Origin: Pseudoalteromonas arctica | Lineage (GTDB): Bacteria > Pseudomonadota > Gammaproteobacteria > Enterobacterales > Alteromonadaceae | NCBI RefSeq assembly: GCF_012927645.1 | Contig: NZ_JABBMT010000017.1 | Span: 1 to 64,000 of the forward strand | Reading direction: 5' to 3' | Length of the DNA: 64,000 nt | Part shown: piece after piece, positions 62,711 through 64,000 of the stretch | Layout: each line of letters begins with the position of its first letter | Numbering within the stretch: the first letter of the stretch is position 1 | The notes under the pieces: generated by a model | What the model was told of the DNA's origin: nothing | Database searches by the model: none | The model's input: only the letters and a program-made list of their open reading frames with translations | Made by a program: the position numbers and the translations under genes

Positions 62711-64000
62711 GTGGCAATTCGACCTCATTTTTTTAAACTTACCGCTAATCTTGAAAAACTAGCGCTCACCTTGTGCGTGCTATTTGTTGGCGCAGCTCTA
62801 TTATTTCCAGATATGCTCACCGCGCATATTCAACCACTGATCATTAATGCATTATCAGTGTTGGGGGGACCGTTTTTTCTGTTAGTTAATTTTTTATTGA
62901 TAAGCGTTATTGTGCTGGCCATAAGCCCACTCGGGCAACGTAAAGTAGGTGGAGAGCATGCATCCGTTGAGTTTTCAACTTTTGGTTGGTTGTCAATGTT
63001 ATTTGCTGCTGGGATGGGATCGGGTTTAATTTTTTGGGGCGTAGCTGAGCCCGCAATGCACGTATTGCAACCGCCATTAAAGCAAAGTCTTTATCCTGAT
63101 AGACAAGGTGCTGCATTGGCTATTACATTAGTAAACTGGGGCGCGCATGCGTGGGCTCTCTATGCAGTATTTGGTTTAGTTTTAGGTGGTTTGAGCCATA
63201 ACAGTGGCAAACCGGGAGATATAAGTGCTCCTGTCTTGAGTGTAACAACTTTATTTTTAAGTCGTGTAGGGCAACTAAAGTGTAAATATGTGATCCAGTT
63301 AGTGGCCATTTTAGCTATTTTTTTTGGTGTTGTTGGCACTATTGCAAATTCAACGTTATTACTACGCAAAGGGATTGAACTTGAGCTTGGTATTAACTCG
63401 CCTTGGTTAGTTGGTCTGACTATTATTATGTTATTAGCGCTGCTGTATAGCTTGTCTGCGCGCTTAGGATTAAAAAAGGGCATTCAAACACTCAGCCAAT
63501 TTAATGTTTTTTTAGCGTTTGGAGTACTTCTTTGGCTCATCATGATGGTACCACTACAACCGATTATAGATGTGGCGGTCAGTGGCAGTAAGTATTATAT
63601 CCATTTATTAGTAACTGGAACTTGGCAGTTTGCTAGTCAATTAAACGAGCCTGCATGGGGAAATAGCTGGACCTATAATTATTATTTTTGGTGGTTAGCG
63701 TGGGGGCCATTTGTTGGTGTGTTTTTAGCTAAAATAAGTCAAGGTCGGCCAGTTTGGCAATACATTGTTGGTGTAGTGGTCGTGCCTACTTTAGTTACTT
63801 TAATTTGGTTTAGTGTTTTTTCGGGATCTGCTATTGCTTGGGATAGCGGCCATAGTAGCGGCATTATGGCCGCTATTAAAACTGATTATACACAAGGTTT
63901 ATTTGTGTTTTTTAAGCAGCTAGGTTGGCAAGGGGCCGTGCTTATTTGGTCGAGCTTATTATTATTACTGATATTTGTTGCTACTTCGGCTGACTCTGCA
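62711..64000 (+). CDS. BCCT family transporter (incomplete, runs off right edge)
   Basis: 430 codons are open to the window end. TM helices and BCCT marks include FAAGMGSGLIFWGVAEP, LVNWGAHAWALYAVFGL, YYFWWLAWGPFVGVFLAKIS and the final ATSADSA. The family moves betaine, choline or carnitine with Na+ or H+, important for osmotic balance in marine bacteria. The start is GTG at 62711 with AAGG at 62699-62702. The third Gly of the canonical GMGxGxxFxGxxEP motif is kept, with Ser and Leu-Ile variants. The substrate cannot be assigned from this part. Confidence 0.9.
   Translation, partial: MAIRPHFFKLTANLEKLALTLCVLFVGAALLFPDMLTAHIQPLIINALSVLGGPFFLLVNFLLISVIVLAISPLGQRKVGGEHASVEFSTFGWLSMLFAAGMGSGLIFWGVAEPAMHVLQPPLKQSLYPDRQGAALAITLVNWGAHAWALYAVFGLVLGGLSHNSGKPGDISAPVLSVTTLFLSRVGQLKCKYVIQLVAILAIFFGVVGTIANSTLLLRKGIELELGINSPWLVGLTIIMLLALLYSLSARLGLKKGIQTLSQFNVFLAFGVLLWLIMMVPLQPIIDVAVSGSKYYIHLLVTGTWQFASQLNEPAWGNSWTYNYYFWWLAWGPFVGVFLAKISQGRPVWQYIVGVVVVPTLVTLIWFSVFSGSAIAWDSGHSSGIMAAIKTDYTQGLFVFFKQLGWQGAVLIWSSLLLLLIFVATSADSA

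Overview
The window reads as chromosomal DNA of a marine gammaproteobacterium, most probably a Pseudoalteromonas. The evidence is low GC content, ruvCAB followed by tolQRAB-pal-cpoB, a tRNA-Lys cluster and nadA, HflD-MnmA-PurB-RoxA synteny, and families common in that group (DUF2750, DUF2987, DUF4826, M61 peptidase, S9 oligopeptidase, the dGTPase-like HD protein). The genus is an inference; no search was run.

Region by region. 1-770 is the scar of an integrated element: an IS3-type transposase end interrupts the 3' part of a plasmid-type replication gene (PriCT-1-like plus HTH), next to the 3' end of a tRNA-Pro(GGG). 875-6981 is housekeeping: tesA divergent from ybbA-ybbP, then ruvCAB. 6982-7886 has no protein gene but holds a strong candidate for a structured small RNA on the minus strand with its own promoter and intrinsic terminator. 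7887-14743 is the Tol-Pal operon (without ybgC), five near-identical tRNA-Lys(TTT) units in tandem, and nadA. 14895-19266 begins with tRNA-Ser(GGA) and is an accessory region: a broken REP-associated (RAYT) transposase, hypotheticals, a PD-(D/E)XK nuclease fused to an EVE/PUA-like domain, an IS982-like remnant, a HEPN protein and a DUF2750 protein. 19572-23391 is a probable phosphate-starvation locus: an array of Pho-box-like 11-bp units, a TonB-dependent receptor, an alkaline-phosphatase-superfamily enzyme and a truncated PhoD-like gene. 23540-32428 is recC-recB-recD. 32656-41453 holds PhzF, an M61 peptidase, DUF4826 and a minus-strand series (GNAT, RoxA, PurB, HflD, MnmA). 41779-54028 holds an ABC exporter, an S9 oligopeptidase lipoprotein, a dGTPase, a Bax-like hydrolase, DUF2987, a patatin-BamA-type protein, MgtC and a GlxA-type regulator. 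54155-64000 holds an unusual beta-ketoacyl synthase, an M14 peptidase, Lrp, a SulP transporter, ybiT and the start of a BCCT carrier that runs off the window.

Gene decay is a theme. I see at least seven remnants: rep, RAYT, IS982, PhoD, ClbS/DfsB, C39-like peptidase and an internally deleted MBL-fold hydrolase. REP-like palindromes related to one another are scattered through intergenic DNA. The items most worth following are the candidate small RNA at 7184-7363, the Pho-box array with its receptor/phosphatase operon, and the nuclease/HEPN island beside tRNA-Ser.
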